From: Diphasiastrum complanatum
Taxonomy: Eukaryota > Streptophyta > Lycopodiopsida > Lycopodiales > Lycopodiaceae
Length of the DNA stretch: 64,000 nucleotides
Direction: 5' to 3'
Assembly (NCBI GenBank): GCA_029204225.1
Contig: CM055095.1
Span: 72,775,990 to 72,839,989 of the forward strand
The notes beneath the pieces are model-generated. The model worked only from the letters and a program-made list of their open reading frames with translations. It ran no database searches and was not told the origin of the DNA. Each line of letters starts with the position of its first letter. Within the stretch, counting starts at the first letter, position 1. Below, in pieces: positions 53,725 through 63,752 of this stretch. The position numbers and the translations under genes are program-made.

Positions 53725-54795
53725 TGTAGTGGGTTTCTTTCGTTGTCTAACCTGAATGCAAGATCTAGTCAATCTAGCATCAAAGAGACGGAGTTAGTTG
53801 TCACGCAGAGGTTCGTTCCCATGAGAGCGATAGTCTAGTTCAGATTTCAACATGAATGGAGGATCTAACACTAACATCTATTAACACTAAGCATTAACAC
53901 TACATCCATTAACCCTACTTCCATTAACCCTAAATCCACAACAATGATAGAAACTTACTCTTCTCTCTCTCCCTTTCTCTCTCACAAAAGGCATAAGAAA
54001 TAACAATCCCAATAATGATCAAATCCAACAATTAGCGAAATCCAAAGAAAGCATGAGAAATGGAGGAAAAGAGAGGAAGAGCAAGGACATTCATCAATCC
54101 ATTTCTAAAGAGAACCAATCTGCTTTATTGAAATGAGAAAATGAACATGGAGAGCAACTCGAGTTGGTCCCTTTTTATAATAGAGAGGAGGACCCTTGCC
54201 TCTGAATCCTATTGGTCCAACCTTGCCTCTGAATCCTATTGGTCCAATCTTGCCTCTGAATCCTATTGGTCCAAATTTAAAAAAGTGTGGGAACCATCAA
54301 AATTGGAGGGAAACCCAACTTTACTCACTAACTTGACATTTAGGCCCTGCGACATTAAAAGTCCCGCAAAAAGGCCTAAAGTCCTTTTATTGATTTTTAA
54401 CTAATCAATCAAATAACTATGTGGTCATCGGGTTGGACTTACACACGCATGGTGCCAAATCCCTCTCACTTATTAACTAGGGTTAGGGTTGCCTTGGAAT
54501 TCGCAAACCCTCCAACATTGAATCTGAAAAAGTGAGGGAACCCAGTCAAAAATTGGAGGGAACCAATTTGAATTTGAATTTGAATTTTGGTGGGAACCCC
54601 TATTTTATTCACTAACTTGACTATTAGGCCGCGACATTAAAAGTCTCACAAAAAGACCTAAAGTCCTTTTATTGACTTGTAACTAATCAATTAACTATGT
54701 GATCATCGGGTTGGACTTACGCACTCAGGGTGCCAAATCCCTCTCACTTATTGACTAGGGTAAGGGTTGCCTCGATATCCACAAACCCTCCAACA
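53725..54795 (-). repeat. G5 5' LTR with duplicated outer part
   Basis: About 1071 bp from TGTAGTGGG (plus) to ...CCTCCAACA. In element orientation it starts TGTTGGAGGGTTTG, echoing the G4 LTR start. The outer segment is present twice in tandem, the copies ending at 54517 and 54795 (period about 278 bp), both with CACTAACTTGAC, GACATTAAAAGTC and CGGGTTGGACTTAC. A TATA box lies at 54171-54179. Confidence 0.75.
54171..54179 (-). promoter_or_regulatory. TATA box in the G5 LTR
   Basis: The minus strand reads TATAAAAAG, well inside the LTR and downstream of both copies of the duplicated outer part. Confidence 0.5.
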
Positions 54796-55495
54796 GTATC
54801 CCCCACCAAAATAGGTGGCGGTCCCATGACACCTCGCGAGATTTATTACTTCGGGCTCTGGTTGGTCTCTCTTCGAACCTTTATCAGGTGGTCCATGAAC
54901 TCCAGGTGTTCCATATTGAAATCGGTCTTGTGCGAAAAGAAACACTTATTCATGTCGGAAATCCAATTCGATGTTGTCCATGCTATAAATATGGACTCCT
55001 AGGATCCATCCAACATTGCGGCTCAATAGTACAATCTCGCTATCGGTAATTGATCTTGGACTTTGTCAGACGCCATAGGGACATTTGGATCGAAAGCCAA
55101 TGCCAGTAAGCAATCATCCCATCTGGTGGAAACTGACACCAACTTGGTAAAGTCATTTGCAAAAAAGGCTGACTGCCTAATGGTCGAATATGGTGAAGAC
55201 CTGTACTCGTATCCATAATCTTGGAGGGCTCGGTTGAAATCCACTACAATCGACCAACTATATTGTTGGTAGATTATGGGCCAATTTGGAGTATGGATTG
55301 TGATTTTATCCATTGGCAATCCCAAATCTTTCCATTTATTCATGTGCGGCATTGGAACAAAATATAAATCCACCCGGAGCTGGCGAGGGCTTGCTACATA
55401 ACTCATTGAATCTGGAGTCTTTTTAAAAACCGTTTTGCACCATGGTGGTTGCTCACCCAATGCAGGTAGGGTAGCTTATCCAAATCTTTGCCGAA
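54796..55495 (-). pseudogene. Tat-like 3' ORF, third copy, next to the G5 LTR
   Basis: The open part at 55023-55460 (145 aa) aligns with the G4 3' ORF: LPALGEQPPWCKTVFKK, SPRQLRVDLYFVP, LPMDKITIHTPNWPII, YSWSIVVDFNRAL, SPYSTIRQ, TRWDDCLLALAFDPN and SDKVQDQLPIARLYY. It then degrades toward the LTR edge at 54795. It sits just outside the 5' LTR of G5 on the same strand, so it is the 3' end of another element abutting or sharing that LTR. Confidence 0.82.
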
Positions 55496-56460
55496 TTCAA
55501 TTTCTGAAGTTTTAAACTTGATAAGATCCATTTGGAAACTTGAAGTTTTAAATTTGATAAGATCCATCTAAGAAATCAGAGAAAACAACAAAAATTGCTC
55601 ATTTCTGCAGATTTGGTGAAGAAGAAGGCAATTCTGTCATCAGACTTGATAACTTCTTGCTCTCTGGAAAAGAACCTCCACCGAGTTGCATGCAAGACCG
55701 GATTCATACAAATTTTGTGAAAAATTTACATCTTTCTGCAAAAATATTAGTTCTCTGAGAAGAACCTTCGCCTATTTCTAATAGTTAGTGAGTCCAACGT
55801 TAAGTCACGGCCAGTTGTCATATCGACCTATTTTTGACCGAAAGGGCTACTTTTTTGCAAAAATAATAGTATTACTCTTGAACCTTCGCTTGTTTTTCTG
55901 AGGATTCTAATTATAGTATTTCATCATTTTTGAGTTCGACAAAGGTTCAAGAGTAATACTGTCAAGATCTGTCAAGATCATCCAAAAAGTTTAATTTTAT
56001 CCTCGCCAAGTTGCAAAAACCTTATTGTTTGCCAGAAAGAACCTTTGCCAGTTCTACCCTAGTTTTATCTATATTAGATTTATCCACTGCCAAGTCGGCA
56101 AAGGTTATTTCTACTAGATTTGTCAGTTAACAACCAGATCAATGATTTTTTACCCAAAATAGTAATGAAGGACTTTCTTCGAGTCATTTTTTGCCTAGAA
56201 AACCTTTGCTCATACTATTTTTAGATTTCGATTTACCAGATCTAGCCACTGTCAAATTTTTGAAACATTCTGTTATATTCTTAATTTGATTCTAAAAAAG
56301 CTTGATTTTAGAAGTGTCGATTGCTTGATCAAAGATCTTTTTTTAAAAAATCAGAAATCTTATTATTGTCAAGTGATAGAAGTTTTATAGATCTGATCCG
56401 AAATAGGATCTGATTGAAAAATCTAGATCCAATGTCATTGTCTAATTGAATTGATTCACA
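55496..56460 (+). other. G6 leader, with AACCTTCGCC-type motifs and a short tandem duplication
   Basis: No gene. A segment of about 33 bp (GAAGTTTTAAA-TTGATAAGATCCAT) is tandemly duplicated at about 55505-55570. AACCTTCGCC-type motifs in both orientations lie at about 55763, 55881, 55939, 56040, 56095 and 56203. Corresponds to 52505-53701 of G5. Confidence 0.65.
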
Positions 56461-57601
56461 ATGGACATTCCACCAATTGTCGTTAGAAGGTCACCGCAAT
56501 TAGAGATACCAAAGTATAATGGGTTATCTGATCTTATCAGATTTCTCAAAATCTATTCTGAATCATGCGAGGTATATGGCGAAGGTTTTCCACAAGATAA
56601 ACTTAAGCTATTCCCTATGGCCTTAACTAGAGCAACACAAGATTGGTTTTACAACCAAGATGGAATAGGACCTGCAGATTGGGAAGTTGTTAAACAAGCC
56701 CTCATCAAAGATTTAAACCAAGAAAATTTATGGAAGATCGTTTTTTATTTTTAAGTAAAATTAAAATGGGAAAGAGAGAGGGAGTACGAGATTATATTGA
56801 ATGGGTTAAGCACCTCAGATCTGAGTGTAATCCCTATTTAATTAATGACAATGCTATGATTATGTGGTTTTTAGGAGGTCTACCTAAGAGGATTAGACAC
56901 GAGCTGAAATGCCATACTGAGTATATGTCCTTACAAAATGCTATGGATGATGCAATATGAGAGGAGAATGAAGATTCTGATGATGAACCAAATATTGGAA
57001 TATTGCCATATACAACGGGACAAACAACTACTATATCCACCACTATTGCATCCACAAATAATAATGCTAGTGCGGAATTGATGATTAACGAGTTTGAGAA
57101 ACTTGGTCAAAAGCAGTAGATTCAGCTGGATAAGATGCAGTCTTAGTTCGATGAGAAGATGAAAGCTTTGGAAGAGGTGCATGCTAAGAGTAGCAACACA
57201 ACTGAAAAGTTCGTTAAGACTTTTCTCGGGAAAATGTCTAGTGTTCAATTTGTGCGGAAAATCACACCATGAATGAATGTCCAACATTGAAAGAACAGAT
57301 GATGAATACTATTTGTCATCTGTGCAATTCTACGGGACACGAAATAGCTTTTTGCTCGTTTAATCCTCGGATTATCCAACAAAGGTATGCTAAGCTTCAA
57401 TATCGAGAACCTACTACCTATGCGGGACCTAATCCTAAGAGCAAGGCTCAAAACTTTGGCCTGGGATTTCCTGGACGACTTGCTTTGCCAGCTCCACAAG
57501 AACAACAGGCTCCTTCTGTGAATCTAATGGAACCAGAGCCTTACAATGGCAATGAGCAATGGAATCACAATAATGATCAAGAAATTGGTTCTTCAGAGTA
57601 G
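56461..57601 (+). pseudogene. gag: G6 Gag, first part
   Basis: Starts MDIPPIVVRRSPQLEIPKYNG at 56461 and has the Ty3 Gag core (FLKIYSESCEVYGEGFPQ, FPMALTRATQDWFY). A one-base frameshift near 56725 breaks RFKPRKFMED. The next frame reads FLSKIKMGKREGVRDYIEWVKHLRSEC and MWFLGGLPKRIRHELKCH, to TGA 56958-56960, where Arg (CGA) fits. A zinc-finger-like ICHLCNSTGHEIAFC and a Pro/Gln-rich region follow, to TAG 57599-57601. Confidence 0.9.
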
Positions 57602-57619
57602 TATGCTATCTATGCTGCC

Positions 57620-58357
57620 ATGCAACAACAAGCAGCGAGACAATGGGCTAGAGCATCACTTGGATGCTTTGCATGCAGAGAGAACCATAGAGCTGTGGAA
57701 TGTCTGAACAAAGAAAAGTTTGTTCCATTTTGTCGTGAATACGGTTATGGACATTGTTACAAAGATTGTCCAACAAGACCAAAACCACCACCGGTTACTG
57801 CTCCACTGAATATGATTATGATCAAGCAAAGACCAACATCTCAGCCTATTGACCCAAGTGTACCTTTGATAGTTGTTACCAGAGCCTAGAAGCAGAAAGA
57901 AGTTCTAGTTGATCCAATACCTATTGAATCTACACCAACTACAGATATACCTACTGCATCAAGAGTGTATCCGAATCTCAACTTAGAAAAGAAGAGATAC
58001 TTGAATATGAGACAGTGGATTAAACAATTGCAAGAAGAAGAGAAATTAGAAGCAACTAAAGCAGCAGCCGAAGCCCACTCTTCACCTGTGCCACCTTCGA
58101 ATTTACATAATCCACTAACGGATGTTAATACTCAGTTGCACCATCATGAAGAACCCTTCAAGATGAAAGAACCTAAAGTGCCGCAATCAGAATTGATCGT
58201 AAATACTCTGTCGAGCAAGATGGATATTACATTGGGAGAATTTCTTAAGCTGGTGCCAAAAGCAAAAGAAGTATTAGCGAAAAAGTTAACTCAGATTGAG
58301 CCAGCAGTACATTCTTTTGTGCCACATTTGAAGAATAAAGTGAAGAGCTCAACGTAG
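57620..58357 (+). pseudogene. gag: G6 Gag, zinc knuckle and C-terminal part
   Basis: CFACRENHRAVEC and CREYGYGHCYKDC form two knuckle-like motifs, followed by RPKPPPVTAPLNMIMIKQR. This is the segment that shows G5 is continuous across its insertion. A TAG at 57887-57889 interrupts VVTRA-KQKE, and LNLEKKRYLNMRQWIKQLQEEEKLEA with LHHHEEPFKMKEPKVP follow. Ends at TAG 58354-58357. Confidence 0.88.
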
Positions 58358-59597
58358 GAGCTCAACATAGGAGCAGCATGGAAAAGTGAGCAACGAAACA
58401 TCACCCAAGAAGCTGTCGTGATAGATGGAGATTCAGGTCTTAACCTGATTTCAACAAAGCTATGCACAAAATGGGGCCTTACAAAGATAAAACCTACAAC
58501 TTTTGTCATTAAGCTAGCTGATCAGACATCCTAAGAGGATGGTAGAAAATATACCTCTCAAGATCGCTGGAGTTCAATTTGTCATTACTTTTGTAGTAAT
58601 GGACTTGCCTGATGCACCGAATATTTACCGTGTTTTATTATTGGCCCATCCATGGTTACGAGTTGCACAAGTAATTCATAAAAAGGGCACCAAAAAAATC
58701 ACTTTTGAGAATTGTGAATGTGTAGTCAAAGTTGATCCAATCACTTGGACTATCAAGCTAGTGTTCCAAAAAGAAGATGATGATTCATCAACAACGGATC
58801 ATACCTGTGATCGATATGTAAAGAATTTGGGAGTTCATTATGACTCTCAAATTGATACTGTCAATTGGAACCAAGCTCTTGCAACAATAAATTGTACAGC
58901 AGGCTATATGTGTCAAAGAGATAATCAATTTGAATTGAGCGAGACTTTTTTACTAGATCAAACTTTGGATATGCCAATCACTTTTCTAGTGAACATGATG
59001 AATGTAGCTTGGATATCAATAGATCCAATACCAGATCTGATGGAAGATGAACTCATTCATGTCAGTCACACCTTATCTTACGATGAAAATGCAGAACTTA
59101 CAGATGAGCACATCCTAAGTCATATGGATTTTATGAGGTTTGGAATCCGTGATTTTCCTGAAGAACCAACAATAAAACCGCCTAAAGCAGTTATATTGAA
59201 GGAAGAAAAGACTGCAAGACCAATGACAAAGAAGCAAGCGAAGCTACTGTACAATACGGTCATGAAATGGGAAAAATCATCGAGAGAACCAATTCCTAAA
59301 GTTATACCACCTTTATTGGATAAAGGTAAAGGAAAGATTAAGTATGATTCTTCAAGTCGGAGTTCTCGCAAGAAATCACCATCAAGGAAGTTGTCACCTT
59401 CAAAGAAGACCACATCTTCTAGAAAGTCATCACCTCTGCAAATGATTCCTACTAAGAAAGCCAAACGAAGAGCCAAAATACATCCTTTTGAGGAAGAACA
59501 ATCAGATAAAGTACAACATGATATGCCAGAGCATTTCAGACACTATACTTTGGATGATGTTGTCACTATGTTACCAAAAGCTCATCATGAATCATAA
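58358..59597 (+). pseudogene. pol: G6 protease and protease-RT linker
   Basis: Protease region VVIDGDSGLNLISTKLCTKWGL near 58418-58485 (D-x-x-S/G altered relative to G5), a frame change near 58530, then FVITFVVMDLPDAPNIYRVL and an open 352-aa stretch. The latter ends in the basic Ser-rich linker (SSRSSRKKSPSRKLSPSKKTTSS) and the ...YTLDDVVTMLPKAHHES block also found in G5. RT is missing because C9 starts at 59642. Confidence 0.87.
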
Positions 59598-59641
59598 GAG
59601 CACGTACCAGAAACAAAAGATGTTTGCGATAGACCAACTAG

Positions 59642-59840
59642 TGTGAGAGATTTCAACTAGTTTAGTCATATTTTGATAAATTGTCAATATGAGGTCAAAA
59701 CTCATTTTAGACTTAGAGATAAACTTTTTGAAGTTATATTAGTTTAAAATACATTCAATAAACACTTTTTGCAAGTGTGGGAAAGTTGGTAGTTGAGTTT
59801 GAGAGAGATTCAAAGTTGAACTTTGGGTACATTGAATCTA
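59642..59840 (+). repeat. C9 5' LTR, truncated
   Basis: Matches the 3' LTR from TGTGAGAGATTTCAACTA to GGGTACATTGAATCTA, then jumps to TTCACAC, the usual LTR end of this group. About 450 bp, including the TATA region, would be missing compared with C8. The PBS that should follow is not intact (CTTGGTTTAC). Confidence 0.85.
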
Positions 59841-60253
59841 TTCACACTTGGTTTACTAGAATTATATGATTTTTGGTGCATTAGGAAGGTCTCATTGGAG
59901 GCTACAAGAAGATCTATCAAGTTTCTAGAAATTGCATGTAGAATTTGAGATATTCCATTTTTTGTGATTTTGTCAAAACCCTAATTTTGATTGGATCTCT
60001 AGTTTGTGAGGTTACTAAACTTCATTTGAGTGTGTTTCAATCTTAGGAAGTGGAAAGAATCATTAAATTGAGGAAGATCATATGTTGACCAAGATTTCAC
60101 TATTCTATGTGTTGATTTTCTAGTTAGAAGTGCTAGAAGATATTTGAGAGGTTCCATATCTTTGTGATTTCTTCTTGAGTTCATTTGTTGAAATTCAGGA
60201 GAGTTCTTTATGCATTGGAACAGGTTGAAAGAAGAAGATCAGGTCATTGCAAC
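59841..60253 (+). other. C9 leader
   Basis: Homologous to the C8 leader in its second half. No gene. Confidence 0.7.
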
Positions 60254-60985
60254 ATGGCGACAAGTGGTGTATTCATGTTGGAAGGCAATGATAGGCTTAC
60301 CTCAATCAACTATTCTACTTGGAAGGTGAGGATGGAGTCCTTATTGGAGATGAATGAGTTGATGAAGATTGTTGCAGGTGTGGAGGAGAGGCCTCAAGCA
60401 CCTCAAGATCAAGTGAGGTATGACAAGAGAGCAAAGAAAGCTCTACACATGATTAAGATGAATGCTACCAATGAGCTTCTCAAGGAGATTGGTAAGTGCA
60501 CATCATCTTTGGAGGCTTGGGAAGCTTTGGAGAAGCTTTATGAATCCAAATCTACATCAAGAGTGCTTAATCTTAGGAGTAAAATCTTTCAAAGTTTTCA
60601 AAATAAGGAAGAGAGTACTCATGCTTTTGTTTTGAGGGTTAAAACATTCAATGATGAGTTAGCATGTATTGATGAAAGCACTAAGGAGGTAGAACTTGTT
60701 CAAGTTATACTTAATGGCTTGTTGGATGATCATGCTAATCTTGTTCAAAGTTTTGCTATTCAAAAGTCTTTGCCAAGTATTGTGGATTTGCAAGAGATTT
60801 TGGTGAATGAGGAGTATAGGCTTCAATCAAGAGGAGGTAGATCTACATCGACATCTCAATATGAAGAGGAGGCTATGTTTATCAAAGGCAAGTTCAAGGG
60901 CAAAGGCAAAGGCAAGTGGTCTAAAGGGCAAGATCAAGGTGATACTTCTTCTTTTGGAAAAAAAAAAAAGATAAGTATAAGTTGA
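60254..60985 (+). CDS. gag: C9 Gag (capsid part)
   Basis: ATG at 60254 (MATSGVFMLEGNDRL), chosen because it aligns with the Gag starts of C5 and C8 although the frame is open to 60185. Capsid blocks: NYSTWKVRMESLLEMNELM, RYDKRAKKALHMIKMNATNELLKEIG, SKSTSRVLNLRSKIF, ELVQVILNGLLDDHANLVQSFAIQKSLPS. A Lys/Gly-rich nucleocapsid start (KGKFKGKGKGKWSKG) follows. The frame is lost in a run of 12 A (60958-60969), so the zinc knuckle lies in another frame. Confidence 0.92.
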   Translation: MATSGVFMLEGNDRLTSINYSTWKVRMESLLEMNELMKIVAGVEERPQAPQDQVRYDKRAKKALHMIKMNATNELLKEIGKCTSSLEAWEALEKLYESKSTSRVLNLRSKIFQSFQNKEESTHAFVLRVKTFNDELACIDESTKEVELVQVILNGLLDDHANLVQSFAIQKSLPSIVDLQEILVNEEYRLQSRGGRSTSTSQYEEEAMFIKGKFKGKGKGKWSKGQDQGDTSSFGKKKKISIS

Positions 60986-61347
60986 AATGCTTTTATTGTG
61001 GAATCAAATGGCATTTTGCTAATGAATGTTTGAAGAACCAAAGAGATGAAGGTAGCAAGCAAATCAACTTTACTACTAATGATGAGAATCTAGGTGGTAA
61101 TGATTCTCTTTTGATGTGTTCTTCAAGTCCAATATCAAGTGAAGGTGACAAAGATTCATGTTGGATTGATAGTGGAGCTAGTTCACACATGACTAGTCAC
61201 AAGGATTTCTTTACTTCTTTGGTCACTTGTGATGGGGCCAAGAAAGCAATTCACATGGCCAATGGTGGTGAGTGTGTGATTGAAAGTATTGGTTCAATTC
61301 CTATTTGTCTCTCTACTAATAGGAAAACAAGTGACTTGTTTCATTAA
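60982..61347 (+). pseudogene. pol: C9 zinc knuckle and protease
   Basis: CFYCGIKWHFANEC is a CCHC knuckle in which the Gly before the conserved His is Trp. SCWIDSGASSHMTSHKDFF is an intact protease active-site region. Stops at 61345-61347 after STNRKTSDLFH. Confidence 0.9.
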
Positions 61348-62429
61348 AAAGGAAGAAATCTTGGTTGCTAGGGGCAATAGACAAGGTAGACTTTTCAAGC
61401 TTGATGCTTTTGTTATGGCTAACAAAAAGGATAGAATGGAAAAGGAGAGTGGTCTCAACTTTCCAAAGTTACCTTTTAGCATCAATGAAATTGGTGGATC
61501 TTATGCAAAGTCTAAAAAGCTTCCTTATGCTAGATCTAGGCCAAGATCTAATATGCTTCTTGGAGATGTTCATCTTTGTGCTAACTTGGCTAGTCTTGAG
61601 GATAATGATGGTGTTTCAATGGTTTTTCATGGCAAGTGCAAGCATGCAAAAGGTAAGGAAAGAGCTAACTTCATCAATGGAGGTGGTGAAGGTTCTTCCT
61701 TGGAAAAGATTGTTGTTAATGATTTCTTTGATCATATGGAAAAAGATGTTGCTAGGTGCATTCATGAAGGAGATGGTTCTTCTACATTCTTTTGTGATGA
61801 GTCCAAGAAAGTCATTTTTTGTAGCAAGTGGAGTCACATGTCTTTATAAAGAGAGTAGATCAAATGGTTCTATCAAGAGACTTGGTGAGGGAGATAGTCA
61901 CAAGTCAAGAAGAAGAGAAGTATGTGAAGAGTTCAAAGTAGGATGTACTTTGAATGATGTCATTGTGAATAATAGTGAGGAAGAATCATTATCATATGAG
62001 TCATTAACTAAATCATTGAGTAGAAGTTCTTGTTTGAAAAAAGAGAGTACTTCAATCATCCTTATGTTGAAGGTACTAATCATTTTTTTCATGGCTTCTA
62101 ATGTCTTTGAAGTTTCTACTTCTTATGATGCAATCATTAAGAGGGAGTCTTATAAAGGAAAGAGAAATGAAAGATTGGTTCTTGGGAAGATACAAGGCAT
62201 GGATTTCACATATCTTCATCAACTCAAAGGACTCTATGATTGTGAATTGATCACTCATGATCGAGATGGCAAAAGATTGGCTGAAGAAGACTACATGGAG
62301 CAAATTGAGAGGCAATTTGTTCAAGGCAAGGGAGATCTCATTGGTGAGCTTATTGAGGTTTTTTATGGACTCAAGAAGGCTGAATTTATTAGGTTGATAC
62401 TCATCTTCACCTACTCTACTTCATGTTGA
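61348..62429 (+). pseudogene. pol: C9 eroded pre-integrase, integrase and RT remnant
   Basis: Recognisable islands in the same order as C5 pol: VARGNRQGRLFKLDAFVMAN (pre-integrase), AKSKKLPYARSRPRSNM (integrase start), then unfamiliar sequence, then RLVLGKIQGMDF and EEDYMEQIERQFV...VFYGLKKAE, which line up with KARLVAKGYAQ and EEVYMEQPESYV...SLYGLKQAP of RT. The integrase core D, D, E motifs are absent. The frame changes near 61845 but long stretches stay open. Confidence 0.6.
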
Positions 62430-63001
62430 ATGAGAAATTTGGAATCTATCTTTTGATTTATGATGGTGCCACCAATGGCATTGTTTTCACTAACCTTTGT
62501 GAAAGATCGCGATCAAGCATTGATGAGATCTTGTTGGATCTAGATCATATGTTTGAGAGGGAGTATTTCCAGAGGTTCAGGTCTGAAGATATTCATATCT
62601 TTGATATCTTTGATGATCAAGAGAAAGGTAAGCAAGTGGAAGCGACACACTTTGCTTTACTCACATGTTTTGGAGAATCGTGTTGTGTAGATGATGCAAA
62701 GCAAGTGGATATTGGTTCTCATAGTTTTCATACTAGAAAAGCAAGTAATGGATCTATAAAACAAAGTTTGTTCAATGACTTTGATGGTCAAGAGGAAGTT
62801 CAAGAGGTTGGTCTCAAAGGGCTTCAACAACACAAAAGGAAAGGTGGCAAATTGGAGCTAGTCAAGAGCATCAAAGGAAGGTTATTTGGCAAAAAGATGT
62901 TATGGATCTGTTTTTCAAGCTTATTTAAGACTGAAGTAAGGTCAAAGGAGCAGAAGGAAGTGTTGTTCAAGTTTACTTTACTTTTTCTATCTCATGTTTG
63001 A
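62423..63001 (+). pseudogene. C9 RT-like remnant lacking YVDD
   Basis: A 192-aa open frame. YLLIYDGATNGIVFTN stands where C5 has LLIYVDDIILSGG, so both catalytic Asp residues are lost; DEILLDLDHMFEREYF matches DIKKALKKEFE. Further on, KGKQVEATHFALLTCFGESCCVDDAKQ matches the integrase-RT linker of C5 (GKGKQVVDGSNYAFLTSF). That linker precedes RT in intact elements, so the order here appears scrambled. Function, if any, unknown. Confidence 0.5.
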
Positions 63002-63752
63002 GCAATTTCATGTGGATGTGTGCAAACTGTCAAGTTATGGACAAACTAGTTACATTATCTTGCAATATCTTATTCTTGGAGTTGTACTAGCATTCTTGGC
63101 TGGTTTTACTGATGGAAATGAAGCTATTGGAGGTTCATTATATCACTCATCCATGATCAAGTTCTCAAAAGTTGAGCTACTTGATGCCAATATTTAGAGA
63201 TAGTCAATTTTTGGTGAATTCATGGTCATTTTCTTGTGTCAAGTAGATCTTGAAGATGGACTAGTGCAACCTACTTGCTTTATGGAGTCATGTGGTGCTG
63301 GATTTGCATCATTGATGCACTCACCTACTCATGGATTTCCATGGTTTGACGGTTTCTTGTGGCAAGATGGAGATGGAGGCTCATTCATGGAGTTTTATGG
63401 TGGAGACATATCAAGAAAGGACAAAGTTGGAGGAGACAAGCAAACAAATGGTCATCACTCACATTTATTGTTTGGTTGCTGTAATTTTCCAGATAGGTCA
63501 AAGGTTGAAACATGGTGGAATCATTTCATTCAAATTCTATTTGGTTCTTCATGTTCTAGTTATATCTTGATGTGTAAAATTGATGTAAGAAATAATGAAG
63601 CATCCAATTTGGACACTATTCTCTATATCAATTATGGAAACTACTTTAGAACCTTAGAAAGGAGATCTATACTTAGGATGGAGATCATTCTAAAGTTGTA
63701 TCAGAGTAGTATGGTTAAAACTATGCCAAAACTAGTTGAAGAGGGACTGTGA
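63002..63752 (+). pseudogene. C9 3' coding remnant ending KLVEEGL
   Basis: 63222-63752 is a 176-aa open frame (Gly/Phe/Trp-rich: GFPWFDGFLWQDGDGGSF). Only its last residues, KTMPKLVEEGL, clearly match the C-terminus of C3 and C5 Pol. As in those elements, the stop TGA (63750-63752) is completed by the LTR. No RNase H motif is visible. Confidence 0.5.
63735..63747 (+). other. C9 polypurine tract
   Basis: GTTGAAGAGGGAC directly before the 3' LTR; it differs from C3 and C5 only in the last base. Confidence 0.88.

Larger units (their letters stand above)
44371..54795 (-). mobile_element. G5: Tat-like Ty3/gypsy element, split by copia C7/C8
   Basis: Read leftward from the 5' LTR (54795-53725): PBS, leader, gag (52504-51141), then the foreign block 48534-51140, then the rest of gag, protease, linker, RT and integrase to 44371. 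The break falls after RPKPP on one side and before TAPVNLITIKQ on the other. G6 has the same two segments adjacent, so the two parts are one element. No 3' LTR or 3' ORF was found at its left end. Decayed. Confidence 0.85.
55496..59641 (+). mobile_element. G6: Tat-like Ty3/gypsy element, gag-protease half
   Basis: Plus-strand leader, gag and protease followed by the Ser/Lys-rich linker, cut at 59641 by C9. It is a close relative of G5 and fills in the parts that G5 lost at its break. No LTR is seen at its left end, where it meets the opposite-strand 3' ORF. Confidence 0.85.

Noticed and set aside
61365-61840. Hydrophobic first half of a 354-aa plus-strand frame in C9, suggestive of a membrane protein
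   Set aside because: It is an out-of-frame reading of the pre-integrase remnant; only the part after about 61845 aligns with pol islands.
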